A program made the position numbers and the translations under genes. Positions 46,427-58,937 of a stretch of 64,000 nucleotides of DNA are shown here, one piece after another. Position 1 is the stretch's first letter; every line of letters starts with the position of its first letter. Source of the DNA: Diprion similis (taxonomy: Eukaryota > Arthropoda > Insecta > Hymenoptera > Diprionidae); assembly GCF_021155765.1 (NCBI RefSeq), contig NC_060118.1, positions 7,874,001-7,938,000 of the forward strand, in the 5' to 3' direction. The notes under the pieces are model-generated. The model saw nothing but the letters and a program-made list of their open reading frames with translations. It was not told the origin of the DNA and searched no databases.

Positions 46427-49400
46427 TATTCAGACTTTCCTTTTGAATCAAATTGTAGGTGTAGAATCAAACAAATAAGTTTTGAAGTTAGGGCATTCGC
46501 TCATAATTATATCACTGAACACACAGCGACATTTGTTGTTTGAGGTTATGTACACGGGTTGATGGAAGGCGAAAACTTGCGGAAAATTTTACAGTCAAGT
46601 GGATTATCGAAAGCAAAATACTTACAAAATACGGTTAGAGGGTTTCACTAAATGCAGGCATATGTGAATAATGTAAATATCACTATTGAATTTCTGATAC
46701 TTCGATTCATTCGTGACGCTAAAAATCCGAGCAGAAAGTACGGAACTTTAACTTGTCAAACATCGACGAAAATCTTTCGCTTTCGCCATTTGTCGGATTA
46801 TCTATTAAATAAAAAAAATCCCTATAACGAAGGATTGAAAAAGAATAATTCAAATTACGGTACAAATAACGAGAGGAAAAATTATGAAAAACTATGCTAC
46901 ATCGTAAAGTTTGTTTTCGGTGTGCGATTCATCTACAATATAACGAAAAATTGAGATACCGTAATAATTATCCCTAACATGCTTACAATTTATCTTATTC
47001 AAACTTCTGGTAACTTTTTTCGCCAGTTGAACAGCATGAACTAGTGAAATTCCGTAATATCTGCGGCTGGCCGCTGATTTTGACTTATTTTTCAATTATT
47101 TTCTTTGCTCTAAGCTTATTTTTCACTTGTTAACGCTATCTTCACGCCGTGCGCTGAACATTTCACCTTAAAATTAGTTCCAATCACCAAGCCATTAATT
47201 TTTCATCCTTAAAAAGTAGCCCAATTGAAGTTGGTCAACATACATTTGAAAAGCTTAAAAACTTTTTTCGTTGCCACTCCGATATTAGTAACTTATAAAT
47301 TACAAGTGTAAGTTTCGAATACTTTTATCATGGTAACGACAAAACATTTTCAAATAGCGGACAGTCAGAAATAATCAGTAATTCTAAATTCATGCGACTC
47401 ACCAATGCTGCATCTTGACAATCGGTCCAACCTCACCATCTGAAGTCTGGCGTGAACCCCGCAAATATTCCTCTGAAGAACACTGCATAAATTTTATATT
47501 TTTGTGGTGAACACTGAACAAATTTTATATTCCATTTGGAAAGGAATACTGACAATAAGGCACTCGTTCACTGATAACACAATCACTGCATGACGTGACA
47601 AAAAAAAAAAAAAAAAAGAAAATCGCTGATGGAGAGCTCACCATAATTTTTTCACCCCGCAAATAGAACAAACTCACTTTATAAAATGCGCACTGCACTT
47701 GCTAAGATTCAACGTGAATACATTTTGATAAAAAGATCGAGAACTTACCGTACTTAGGGACTTACGTAAATAATTTCGAATCTTACCGGAGATTAGATCG
47801 CAACGAGTGAAAATTGACTCGACGAATTTTTCACAGCCTAAACAACTTCGCGGTGCCAGTTGACTGCTATATTCATACGTCTGCGGTCTGATCCGCTGCA
47901 CGCGACGAATTGCAAATGTAAAATAGAATATTCGCGGCTACTTTTCACACTTTTTTCACTTTAATAATGAGAAATAACAACGATTATGCGATAACGGCAC
48001 GCCAAGACACGTCGGTTAATTTGGAGGCGAGAAGAAAAATTTTCTACCGATTGTCAGTTGTTTGTACCCGAACTCCGCCGTATAAGACACGAATCCCGCC
48101 AAAATCTGTTGACCACGAACTACGAAGTAGAAAGTTGATAAACTTGTCAAAACAATGTCAATTGAATGAGCTTAAGCTATTACCAACTTTCCCTCAAAAT
48201 TGCAGAAAGAAATTATGACAATATATTAATATCCTGAATAAATTTCGAATGAAATTTTTATCTGTCGCTGATAAAGTCGGGCAATCGCCATCATGAGGTT
48301 ATTCTTTTCAACCGACTTTGTACATTAAATTAATGAATATTTTCACACATAATTATCTTCTTAGTCATGGAAAATCCTTATGTGAATCACTGAGGTCCGC
48401 ATATATTCAATATAAAACAGTGAAAATGAAATTGAGTATAATTTTATAGTAAATATGGCGTAACTGAGACTAATAAAAATTTTCCACCCCGGCGTTAAAT
48501 TTAAAACTGCAAGAACGGATAACTTCTGGTCACAATTTTCAGCATACCGGCCGAGCAGATTTTTCATCGTCAGAGAAGAAAATTTGGTTATCTTACCTAG
48601 TAAAACGGCCTCTTAGTTACGAATTAAGTCGCGTAAAAGTTTCAAACATTTAACCGCTACAAATGGAAAACGGAAGCGTTAAAAAACCGTTCAGGAAGAA
48701 AGAAGCAGAGTACATGCCGGTAAATAAGGATGTCGGTTGGTATTTAGTCGGTACTTCACATGCCTTTTCCTCTTTTTCCAACCTGTGCGATAAAAGAGGA
48801 CAAAATATGTAAGTCGGTATCGTATTTGGAAATGGGTTTGCGCACGAGTGATATTTCGCAACGTTCCAAAATGAGTCAAAACAGTTTGTTTTGAAACGCG
48901 CGCGTCGTAGCAAAATTTTTTTTACTAGGGGCTATTTGGCTTGGAGGTTGGCTGCATTTGCTTACCGTTGCGCTCTCTTTTAGCGACTTGCGGTACTATT
49001 TATCTGGTAACACTGGACTCAGGCATACAAACACGGTCTATAAGCTCAATGGGTAATCTATCGCTAATCGGTCTAGATTCACAACAATAAAAATAATATA
49101 AATACATTGACAAATTTGAAAGGGCAAAGGCGTCCTGAAATAATCGAATAGGAGGTTCGTACAGCCGTGTAAACACGAGTAGTGTGTTAATTATCAGACG
49201 GTCGGCAGTTCGCTCGGACGAATTGACAGATTGTTTTGTGATTTGTTGCGGTGATTTCTTCTCGAAAGAGAAGAGTAGTCGGACTGAAACTGCAGTCGCT
49301 ACGCGGACGAAAGGTTTGAAGACAGGTAAATTACAGGGAAATTAATCATATGCGATTATTCTCTGTGCAAAATGATAATTAACAACAACCTTTTGAATTT

Positions 49401-49826
49401 TTATCTATATCAATTGCCACCGATGTTATCGCCCCGCTAATTCGACTGTTAAAATTCGAAAACAATCGTAAAACAGCCCGGGTGCAACAACAATAATTCT
49501 ACTCGTAATCATCATTGAATCTGTTTTCATCTGTCATCCCCGCGTTTCGTTACCGTGAAATCAGAGCAAAATTTCCAGTCAACTTGTGTCAATTTACTCC
49601 CCATGCTTTCAATTATCTGTGTGAAAATTTTGTCGTTACGACCTGAACTGTTTTGAAAATGCGATGGTAAAATTCAGGCTTCAACTAGCCTCTCGTCTAT
49701 GCCGGTGTGAATTTTTCCTGCTTTTGAAATAACCGACGTGGACTTTGTAAGGAAGTTTTTACCACATCGAACAAATGTATCCTCTTTTGTTACGATTGCT
49801 TTTCTTCATACACATTTCTTCTCTAG
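46427..49826. other. Divergent intergenic region between Snip1 and RCAN
   Basis: 3.4 kb separating the Snip1 start from the RCAN coding start. A non-coding RCAN 5' exon probably ends at 49325, where AAGACAG is followed by GTAAAT, and joins 49827. Upstream, 48870-49320 is relatively CpG-rich. A donor-like CCGGTAAGA on the minus strand near 47786 might mark an unplaced transcript. Open frames here look random. Confidence 0.55.
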
Positions 49827-51245
49827 GGTGTAAAAATGGAGGAAAAACGAGAGGCGAATCTCGATAGCGAGCGTGGGTTCTCGGAGAGTACGGAGGATAT
49901 AATAATCAACGAAGTCGACGGCTTGCCGAACCTGCATCCCAATTATCAACAGCTTGTACTGGAATTGGAATCCGACAAGGGTCGCGGGGATGCGAGCTTG
50001 AGAACGATAGACGAATTAGTCAAAGACGAGGATCTCCCGACTTCAGTGATTGTCACCAATGTAGACCCCAGAGTTTTCAAAGACCCTCAGATAATGGTAA
50101 TAACTCTTGGATAAAGATTTTTGTAATCTAATGTTCTATCGCACAAGCTTTCTCAACTTATATCCATTTTTCTTATTCACAGAGCGGCATAGAAACACTA
50201 TTCAAACAGTTCGGAGAAGACGCCACGTTTCAGTACTTCAGATCTTTCAGACGAATGAGGGTCAACTACAGTTCGCCCAGTGCCGCTGCTCATGCCAGGA
50301 TACAGCTGCATCAAACACGTTATGGAGAGACGGATATCAACTGCTTCTTTGCTCAACCTGTCACGCCAATAGGTTCACAGTTCCTGATATTTTACACTCA
50401 TTTTTGATTTATGTTTTTTACCCAGGATTTCTATCATCCAGTGATATTTAACATATTTTGCTTGAAAAACTTAATGCATATTAGTACAAGCTTCAAAACG
50501 ATTTTAAACCAATTTATTAACGAAGTTGAAATTAGAAGCGTCATCGCTTTTAGTACCGAAACCAATTAAGTATGCAGAAATGCTACTTGATGTATTCATG
50601 AGTTTCTTCCACTTCCTTTTTTTTTTACTTCTACTTTGTCCACTTCTTTATTTTACACGTAATTATGAATGAAGTGTTTGAAAATCTTTGAAAAAAATCA
50701 TAGAATCCAATATTGCTTATGAAGTTGTAATCAATTCAGTCTTTTGCTAGTCAATGATTTTTACCTTAGTTTCTATTTTGACCAGAACTCGAATTGTTAG
50801 GATTAAAATAGTGTTTAGAATCTGACAACCCTTCTGCAAATAATGAATTAAAATGATTCAATTTCAGATATGGAAGATCAGCATCTCCACCCGCCAGCAC
50901 CAACTAAACAGTTCCTAATTTCACCTCCGGCATCACCGCCAGTTGGGTGGGAGCCTCGGGAAGAAGGCGAGCCGCTCGTAAACCATGACTTACTCGCAGC
51001 AATTGCCAACCTATCACCAGGTCTCAGATTTACTTAGGCGTTACAACAAAAAGTATCTTTGCTTCTTACTCAGCGTAAGATTTTATATCGGCTTAAATAT
51101 ATCAACCGTATTTGTTTCAGGTGCGACCCACGAACTCCATCCAGGCGGATCTGGTCAACCTGGTATAGTTGTTCACGTCTGTGAGACAACGAACCCAATG
51201 AAAAGTGGTGCTCGTATACAGCACACACGTTGTCCAGAGTATTAA
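49827..51245 (+). CDS. RCAN: Regulator of calcineurin (RCAN / calcipressin, sarah/nebula)
   Basis: Cytosolic protein that binds and modulates the Ca2+/calmodulin phosphatase calcineurin; in flies sarah/nebula acts in egg activation, mitochondria and learning. Coding exons: 49836-50096 (exon begins 49827, start ATG 49836), 50183-50372, 50868-51020 and 51121-51245, all GT-AG with matching phases, giving 242 residues. An RRM-like region spans about residues 60-150, including [25 protein letters not shown] and FRRMRVNY. The hallmark [13 protein letters not shown] motif follows, with its two phosphorylatable serines. Then comes [10 protein letters not shown], the PxIxIT-like calcineurin-docking segment. 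A non-coding first exon likely lies before 49326. AATAAA at 51404-51409 is a candidate poly-A signal. Length and motifs match the family well. Confidence 0.95.
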
Positions 51246-51403
51246 CTTATCGTGAAGTTTTAATTTCTCATTTTTATTGGTCGTCCATTGGACGATATTG
51301 AATTGCTTACTCCATCCAAACGGCGAGAAGAGAATTAATAATCATAAATTATCGCATAGCGAAGTCATGTTTTGCAACAGATAAGATAATATATGGTGTT
51401 TAC

Positions 51404-51409
51404 AATAAA
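51404..51409 (+). terminator. Candidate RCAN polyadenylation signal
   Basis: AATAAA 159 bp after the RCAN stop codon. Later sites could give longer 3' UTRs. Confidence 0.4.
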
Positions 51410-51857
51410 AGCTTTAACAAATCTGTAAATAAGGAGAAAAATAGGTAATTTAAAATTGTTATTTATCGCAATTTTCAAATGGTGCACCAAACATACGTTG
51501 CCATGAAATCGTTCATTGAGTATTTATTGTAAAGCTTGAGTAGTGTAAAATAGGACTTTCTTGTTACGGCAAATTGATATTTTGCTTAAGTTTAATTTGT
51601 ATAATAATGCTTAATTTTTCTTCTTGTTTGTTACGAGAACATATATTTTGTCGATTTCTTCAAGTATATTCCTTCGATTTCCGGATAGGAAGAATTGAAA
51701 TATCTCAATTTACTGAAATATTGATCTTATGCTCGTTCGAAATTTGCGAAAACATAGTTGACTTGGATGATCATTCGAAAGTTGCATGTAACTTAGGGTA
51801 CGGTAAATTACTGGTTCTAGCTAGCACTTTGACAAAATATGGCTTAGCATTGCATTG

Positions 51858-51875
51858 CCCCCCCCCCCCCCCCCC
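51858..51875 (+). repeat. Poly-C tract
   Basis: Eighteen consecutive C residues, rare in such AT-rich sequence. Confidence 0.95.
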
Positions 51876-54862
51876 AATCCTTTAATACTAATCGTTAGTT
51901 GTCTCGACGTCATTACCAGGGATAACATTTGTTATTATTACGATCAATATTATTTTTGTTAATGCTCAAAAGCTAAGCGAACTCGAGAATCTTTTCTATA
52001 TTTCAATGTTAACTATTGAAATTGTAATAATCATTATTAGTCGAAATATTTCAATTATTAAACGTTGATTACAATGTTCGGAGAAATGTCATACGTATTT
52101 GCTAGATACATATTTAGAACAGTTCCACAACGCTAGACCAGGTCTTATTACATGTTTAAATCTCACAGTTAGGTATTATGACAAAAATTATCAACAATAT
52201 TTTGTGTCATCAATCTCGATAGTAATTCCAATATAAGAAAACTCTAGGGCGGGTGGATAAAACTGATTAGGCTTATTTCAACTACGCTTTTTCTTGGATA
52301 AATGGGTAACAGCTCAGAAGGCAGTCAGAAACCAAATTATCATATTGTTGAGAAATTTGGCATTTCCGGTCTACATACCTGTCCTAATAAAGTGCAACAC
52401 TGGTGGTTGAGCCGTAAAATCGAGCTTGTTTATGAGGTATTTGTAACTTGTGTTACAAAGAGAATAAAAGAAGAATATTTAAACAGCCAAGTGGCTTCTT
52501 CTCGTATTCAATGTAATTTTGGAGATGTTACATTTTGATGTTGAAATGAGTGTGTGAATGTCTTCTTGTATGTTTTAAATCTGTTGTATATATATACAAT
52601 TATCTACATGATACATATCAGGTGAAATGAAAAAAACTTGTTCAGTTTAAAATAATAAATTTCGTCAAAGTTCACGGTACCGTTAGCGAAAATAGTTTTG
52701 TTTCAGATCAAGTGATAGAAGTGAAAATCTTTTTTCTTTATACAATAAAGAGATTCGAATATTGTGTTCCACAGATTTCCAGATTACAGTATACCTATAC
52801 ACTCAGTAGATCTGAAGATAGAATTTTCTTTTTACCAACTCTATATACGTTCCTCCGATAAATTCAATTTGAAATTTTCTTATATTATACAGTTGTATTT
52901 CAAACTGAACATGTTTCTTTTAAAATACTTGATATATTACGTCACTTTATCTGCATATAGTTATTACTTAAGATCAATTATGCATTAAGTTGTATTTAAA
53001 ATATTTAGGGATTCATTCAGACGGATTGTTGTTGAAAAGAAAAACGAAAAAGAGAAAAAAAAAAAAAAAAAAAAAATTAATTTAAACACGGCCTCTTAAT
53101 GTTTAAGATTGAATTCGTGAAAATAAAGTTGATAAAAACAAAGATTTTTCTCTCGATTACCGCCAGCTGTGTTTGTATTATTTTATAGTTAAAAAAGAAA
53201 CATGTACCGCATTTATAAATCGGTCTCAGATATTATATCTGTAATATTAAAATGCTTACCCGTTAGCAAATCAGTCATCGAACTATGTATTTAATAGGCA
53301 AATAGAACAGTCTACTGTTGATGAAATAAATGATAAAAATAAACTCTGCTAATATCTGCTAGAAATTAGAATTGAAAAAAATGATTATTTTCACTCACGT
53401 ATGTATATCTGAACACGATTGTAAACTAGACAGATTAATATCGAGATGAAAAAAGAGATTTTATAGTTCCTGTAAAAGGATTGTATATTTCAATACGAAA
53501 TATGCATAAAAGGTATGCGAAAAAAATTGATATTAAATCATGTTAATAACAAAGGCCGATAAATGTGTGTCGAACCATTATCACTTCTTCTTTTTTTTTT
53601 TACAAGGTAAGAACTGCCAATTGAGCTAAATGACATACATATAAGCTGGCTGCATAATAAAACCTATCGATAACCTGTAGATTTCTATTTAAAGAGACAC
53701 TCCGTATGTTTTGGGAGATCGTTATTTTTCTCACAGTCTTACTTTCAGTTGAATCAATCCTTTTTGTCACAGATTGGAATGAATTTGGAAAAAGTACTTG
53801 TGTATGTTTTGAAGCGATTTATTATTCAAATGGAAGTAGGACTTTCTTTATTATCATGAATTCCAATTTTTATTCTTATTTGATATGTCAAACAATAGTA
53901 TGCTCAACAAGTGAAAGATTTGGTAAATGTAATATCATTTATCACGTGATACATGCCACAAGTTTATCTTAAAAAATGCGATTTTTTCTCCCTTCTAATT
54001 CATGAGGAATCACAAGTTTTATATTTTACAATCTGGTAGAATTTTTTATAATATTACCAAGGCTTTATACAATATGCAGATTTGAATCGATGCAGTTTAC
54101 ATAGAATACATCTTTTTTTTCGTCACTAGTTTACACGCATAAAACGCAAAGATTTTTTTCTGAAATACCATCAACATCTTATTTTATATTCCATTTTCCA
54201 GTGTTGAAGAGAAAAAAAAAAAACAAACATCGGCGGAATTTGGATAACTTTGTACGTCGTCATGTCGCTGACAATATACACATACTTAGATTGAGAATGT
54301 TAGAAAAAATAGGTGATTACTCGGATTTGACAACAATACATTCGTCACTTAGACTTAACAGGCTCACAAATATAATGTCCCTATATACACTATACAAATA
54401 TAATAGCCCGGTCGATCGAAGACTAAACAGTTCTTAGAAATTAGTCCGAATATTATAGTTTAAGCAGTAAAACTGAGATTAACGTCAACCTTCGTTCTGT
54501 ATAAGGAATTACTGGTGGTGTCGACACATTTACGAAGTGAAACGGGAAAAAAAAAAAGGAAAATATTCATTCGTTGACTTGACGCTTACCTAAATCTGAT
54601 ACGTATGCAACGATTACACCACAAGATACATTCCAGTACTCAATTTGATTTTACAATACGTTAACTGAACTGCTACGAATGATATGGTAATTGGCTCTTT
54701 TCAAACAACAGTTGATTATTTACTTCAGGATACACGGACCAAAGTCACATCTCATAGTTATATTCGTCAGCATACACATCTAACCGAGGGAAACTGAACG
54801 TTATATAAAAATATAGTAATGAATATTTAAAAAATTCTGTTTGCACGTATATTGGTTATTGG

Positions 54863-57800
54863 CTACGCCATGTAGACAAAAGTATTGATGTCGTCCTCGT
54901 GTCTCCGAATGTATTTGTGCTCTATCAGCCACTCAATTTGTTCCTTGATCATCTTTTTACTCGGCAGGAACATATTTTTCAATATATCGACCAATTCCGT
55001 CTGCAGTTGAGCGTTATTTATCGTTTTTCGCATTTTCAAAATCTTAATAATAGCTTCCTGTAAAATATTGAAACGAATCAATTTGAGAACAATCTGAACA
55101 TTAGTTTTTTTTTCTCCCTCTATTTTGTCCATCATTAGAAAAATCATACCTGTACTCGTAATATTCTCAGCTGTACAATAGATTGGTTGTCTTCTTCTTT
55201 GCTTCGCTCGGTTGACAGTTGTAACCGCCCAACCAAATTGATCTTGCCCCTCTTCTGCAACTTTCCATTTTTTCTAACAAATGATAAATTGTTGCGATTA
55301 GGAGAGAGTACACATTATTTCCGCCTGATTATTCGCAGATTTGACACATTCACTTTCACTTACACAATAGCAAACTCGTGGTTCACCCAGAAACGAGTGT
55401 CGTGCGCGAATTCTTTCGGGCTGTAAGTGGTAGGATCGACTAGAAGGAGTTGACGTCTAAGTTTAGGAAAAGCGCACAACGACCACAATGTACGCCTTAG
55501 TTCTGTATCTGGTAACTCTGTTGCTAATCGCAGATTTTCGTACGAAATCTTCTCAAAGGGTCGTTGATTCCAAGCAAATAGAACAGCCATTTGAAATGTT
55601 GTCACGTCAACATCAAATCGCCCCACTTTATTGCAAAACGTTATCTGCAAACTCATTTTATGTTACTTCCTGTTTAGTTCTTTGACATTGTGCAGATTTT
55701 CAATTTTTTTAATCAATTTCTTATAAATATCAGTGCATTTACCGTTCCATTAGACATGTGATGATACCATTGCAGTTTACGCCCGCTGTGCTTCTTTTTA
55801 TAAAACTCCTCAACTTCGGGGATGTAATCTTCTAATTGAAGGGGTAAGCTCACAGTGACTCGCTCGCTGCCCCTTGCCCATGCGCCAGCGTTCAATATCT
55901 GTTGTGAAATGAACATAAATAGTTTATAAATATATTTTCTGTAAAGTAGGACAAAGAACAAGGTCAATCGTGGGAAAACGAAAGTATAACTATTTATAAA
56001 AGAAAAAAAAAACTCCTCATTTACTTCACCTTTATATTAATGCTATCGGCAATGGTAGCGCGGCACTGTTCTTTAAATTGTTGATTCAGATCTTGGGAAA
56101 CTTTGACGTCTTGGAACATGCGTGCTAATTTATTTACATAGTCCGCAGGCATGCCGACTTCTCGTAACCACTCCACCATATTTTCTTCTTTCTCAGAATC
56201 TGCCGAAGTATCCAGAATCAATCTTCGGGTGAGGTGAGCCTTATGGTATCTCATGAATACGTCTTTATTTTGAACATACTTCAGCACCAGCAGCTAGAAT
56301 TAAGTTTGAGTATTGAGATGTTTACATTTTACTTTAATGATTGTAAGGAACTTAGCTGATAATGTTTAAACATCTCCTGAAAATATATGAAACCCAATTG
56401 AGCTCACCACGTCCCGAAGTTTGCTTTCGATTTCATCTGAAGTAAGTTTCTTACTTAACGGTGTTTTTCTAAGCAACATATCGCAGTAATTTGCTAATAG
56501 TTCAGGACACTTGGATTCTGGCTGTCCGTTATTACTGTTTACAGGTTTAGTTGGGACAACTGGAGCAGCTGCACTAGTACCTTGTCTAACAGGCAATTCT
56601 AGTTTGAATACCGTTGAATCATTGACAACTAATTTATATGCCTTATCTCTGGCTGTGAGGAATCGCGGATCGTCGTCAAAAGCTTCCTTGACCAGAGTAG
56701 AAAATCGTCTAAAGAGATCCAATAATCTTTCTACATATTTCTCAGAGTCTTGGGTTATCACGTCGACCGCCGCCATCATATCGGCAAGACCGGCACTCGC
56801 TATGTGATCTTCCAGGTCTTTTAACATTGGACCAACTCCGTCTGGTACGCGATCCATCAACTTGAGCATGAGTCTGAGCTCTGTAAATAAAAATTGTGTG
56901 AAAAATTTGTGACGTATCTAGTGCTTATGATTTATATTGTCTAAGATTATTAGTCTCTTTTTCAAATTACTTTCTGTTTCGTGATGCTGAATCATGCGAG
57001 GACATTCGGCGAGAATGGCTGACTTGAAGGTGGCGACAAGTACGGACACGCAGCAATCCGTCAACAACTGTACACTTGCACTGTTCGGTTCCAAATATTT
57101 TTGAGCTCTCAATTCTTCTTCTCTCAACTTTACCTCTGCATATCGCATGTAAGTCTCTACTCCGTGCAGAGAAAGCTGCTCGGGAGCTTTTACTTTGTAA
57201 AATTCTTCCGTAGCTTTTATGTAAGCTGCCTCAAAATTATCTCTGTATATTTGCAGCTTGTCCATTGTATTTGAACACAGATTTACTACAAGAGATAAAA
57301 ATAAATTTAAAAATTAATCTTTAACTTTACTCATAATTTACTGAAATATAAGTCAGGATATTTTTTAACAAGTCGTCCTATAAAACGTTCCACATTATGT
57401 TATTCACTTCAGACCATAGTTTAAGCTTTGCTCGAGGCAATGTCATTCTTGCAATAGTTATTGTTGAATCAATAACGTGTTTGGGTGAATTAATTCTGAG
57501 ATTTGCTTTTTGATTTCCATTTGTTTTAACTGAGAACTCCTCTTTAATTTGCATAGGTCTCACCATAAGATTCTCTAACACCAATGACCAACTGCGAGTC
57601 AAACGCCTCCCCATTTCTCTCTGCCCGCACAAGCTTCATGGCTGAATCCTGTAACCTTTGTTTTATATCTCCAAATATGCTCTGGTTCCAACTGTCCAGC
57701 ATCAGCTATTGCTCAGAAATAAATATTGACTCGATTAAAAAATCTAGCAGCAGAAAGTCATGAAAAATAAGGGACGAGTATTACCTTTCTGACTATACTT

Positions 57801-58586
57801 TCCTCCACTTGATTCCTCTTCTGTGTACTAGTTTTTCCAGCCAGTGCAGTCTCTAGTTGCCTAAACGGTGTTGGCAAATAATTACATTGGGTAAAAAATT
57901 TGCGCCACTCAGCTATGTAGGCTTTGAGCAACGCCTGTTCTTCCTGATGTGCCAATACTCTCTGAATCAATGTAAAACAAGGATTATAATAGATGTGAAT
58001 TGAAAGAGAGTCGCCGACAGACTCCGAGAGGAAGAATACTAATCAGAACTTTGATTACCTGCTGCGCCTGTTGTATGAAATCCATTATGTCCACTTTGAG
58101 GGTGTCCCTCAATTTGGGGGGGCCTTTTTCGTCCCATAAGCAGACCAAGTGAACTGAGTAAAATAGATCCTGCCATTCCGTATGTGTAACGGCTTCTTGT
58201 TTCAGTAATTTCAATATTATTGGGCGCATACATGGCCATTTTCCTGCGAAGCTAAACTGACCCCGGTCCTGTATAAATGGGTGATGAAAAACGGAATTAG
58301 TAGGCGCGCAGGTGAGAAATTTTTAGTATTTTGTGACAAGTAGTATTCGCTTAGTAGCAATTCACTCAATTTCGGCGGTTTGTTGAGTGATCACATTTGA
58401 TTTCCAATACCAGATGACTCATTTTCACTCGAATAACTCGAGTATTATCGAAATGCGTTCGCCCAAAATTTGGGTCTACTCAGTGGTTGGTGATTAATAT
58501 TTTTTGCGTCATTAGGATAATCCTTTCACCGTTTACCTATTATTTTCGGTTATTTAATGACAACTAACCTTTAACATCGCCGCCAT
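54863..58586 (-). CDS. Cul5: Cullin-5
   Basis: Scaffold of the CRL5 ubiquitin ligase, which bridges Elongin B/C-SOCS-box receptors and the Rbx2 RING protein. Eleven exons on the minus strand: 58586-58569, 58268-58059, 57961-57785, 57705-57564, 57285-56971, 56880-56408, 56293-56030, 55898-55743, 55644-55364, 55273-55150, 55057-54863. Phases agree throughout and total 2355 nt or 784 residues; human CUL5 has 780. Family stretches: WPCMRPIILKLL, AYIAEWRKFFTQC, CPELLANYCDMLLRKTPLSK, KDVFMRYHKAHLTRRLI, VTTFQMAVLFAWNQRP, and the C-terminal winged helix ending YIRRHEDDINTFVYMA. The neddylation site lies in ILKMRK before the last 54 residues. The start MAAMLK is chosen because its donor GTTAGT joins DRGQFSFAGKW in phase. 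IntS7 diverges from it. Confidence 0.96.
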
Positions 58587-58937
58587 CACTAGTGTTTGAC
58601 ATGTTATAACTAGTTGCATTCCCCCCTTATATGCTCTAAGGGTGTGTTCCGAAACAGGCTGGGATCGATGAAAACTCCCTAGGACAGAGACAGAGTTAGT
58701 CACAAACTCAGCAGTGGAAAAGAGATAAGAGATTGCCAATAGCACTGGAAACTAATTTCGGAACGCATCCTAAGATTCCCCCAGTTTCCTAAGAGCTCTG
58801 AAAATTCCCTAGGGATCCTTCGGGTAGTAATTGTATTTTGTACTCACTGCTTACCGAAGTAAACATACTTGGGCCGTGCGAGAAAAGCACAACATTATCA
58901 ATTTCTAATAAACTAATATAACACATCATTTTATAAG
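58587..58937. promoter_or_regulatory. Divergent promoter region of Cullin-5 and IntS7
   Basis: Only 351 bp separate the two start codons, so a shared bidirectional promoter is likely. A small MITE fills 58637-58774. No TATA box is obvious for either gene. The 163 bp right of the element may contain the IntS7 5' UTR. Confidence 0.5.
58637..58774. mobile_element. Small MITE, PIF/Harbinger-like, in the divergent promoter
   Basis: The left end reads GGGTGTGTTCCGAAA and the reverse-complemented right end GGATGCGTTCCGAAA. Both are flanked by TAA, the three-base target duplication used by PIF/Harbinger elements. Length is about 135 bp with no coding capacity. Its right arm is followed by more sequence resembling its interior (CTCCCTAGGA and TTCCCTAGGGA). 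Confidence 0.7.

Larger units (their letters stand above)
51246..54862. other. RCAN 3' UTR and convergent intergenic region before Cullin-5
   Basis: 3.6 kb of AT-rich DNA between the convergent RCAN and Cul5 genes. It has AATAAA at 51404-51409, an 18-bp poly-C run (51858-51875), and poly-A near 53057. Open frames of 74-103 codons (for example 51574-51885, 52302-52538, 53706-53972) have no recognisable domain and random-looking composition. No gene supported. Confidence 0.65.

Noticed and set aside
46652..46954. 100-codon ORF upstream of Snip1
   Set aside because: AT-driven composition (Asn, Lys, Ile, Tyr) and no domain; no splice or promoter context.
47780..47900. Donor-like CCGGTAAGA on the minus strand, possible Snip1 5' UTR exon
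   Set aside because: No matching acceptor upstream of the Snip1 ATG could be identified, so it is not annotated as a feature.
53706..53972. 88-codon ORF beginning with a hydrophobic segment (signal-peptide-like)
   Set aside because: The rest has no pattern, and it lies in AT-rich spacer without splice or transcription evidence.
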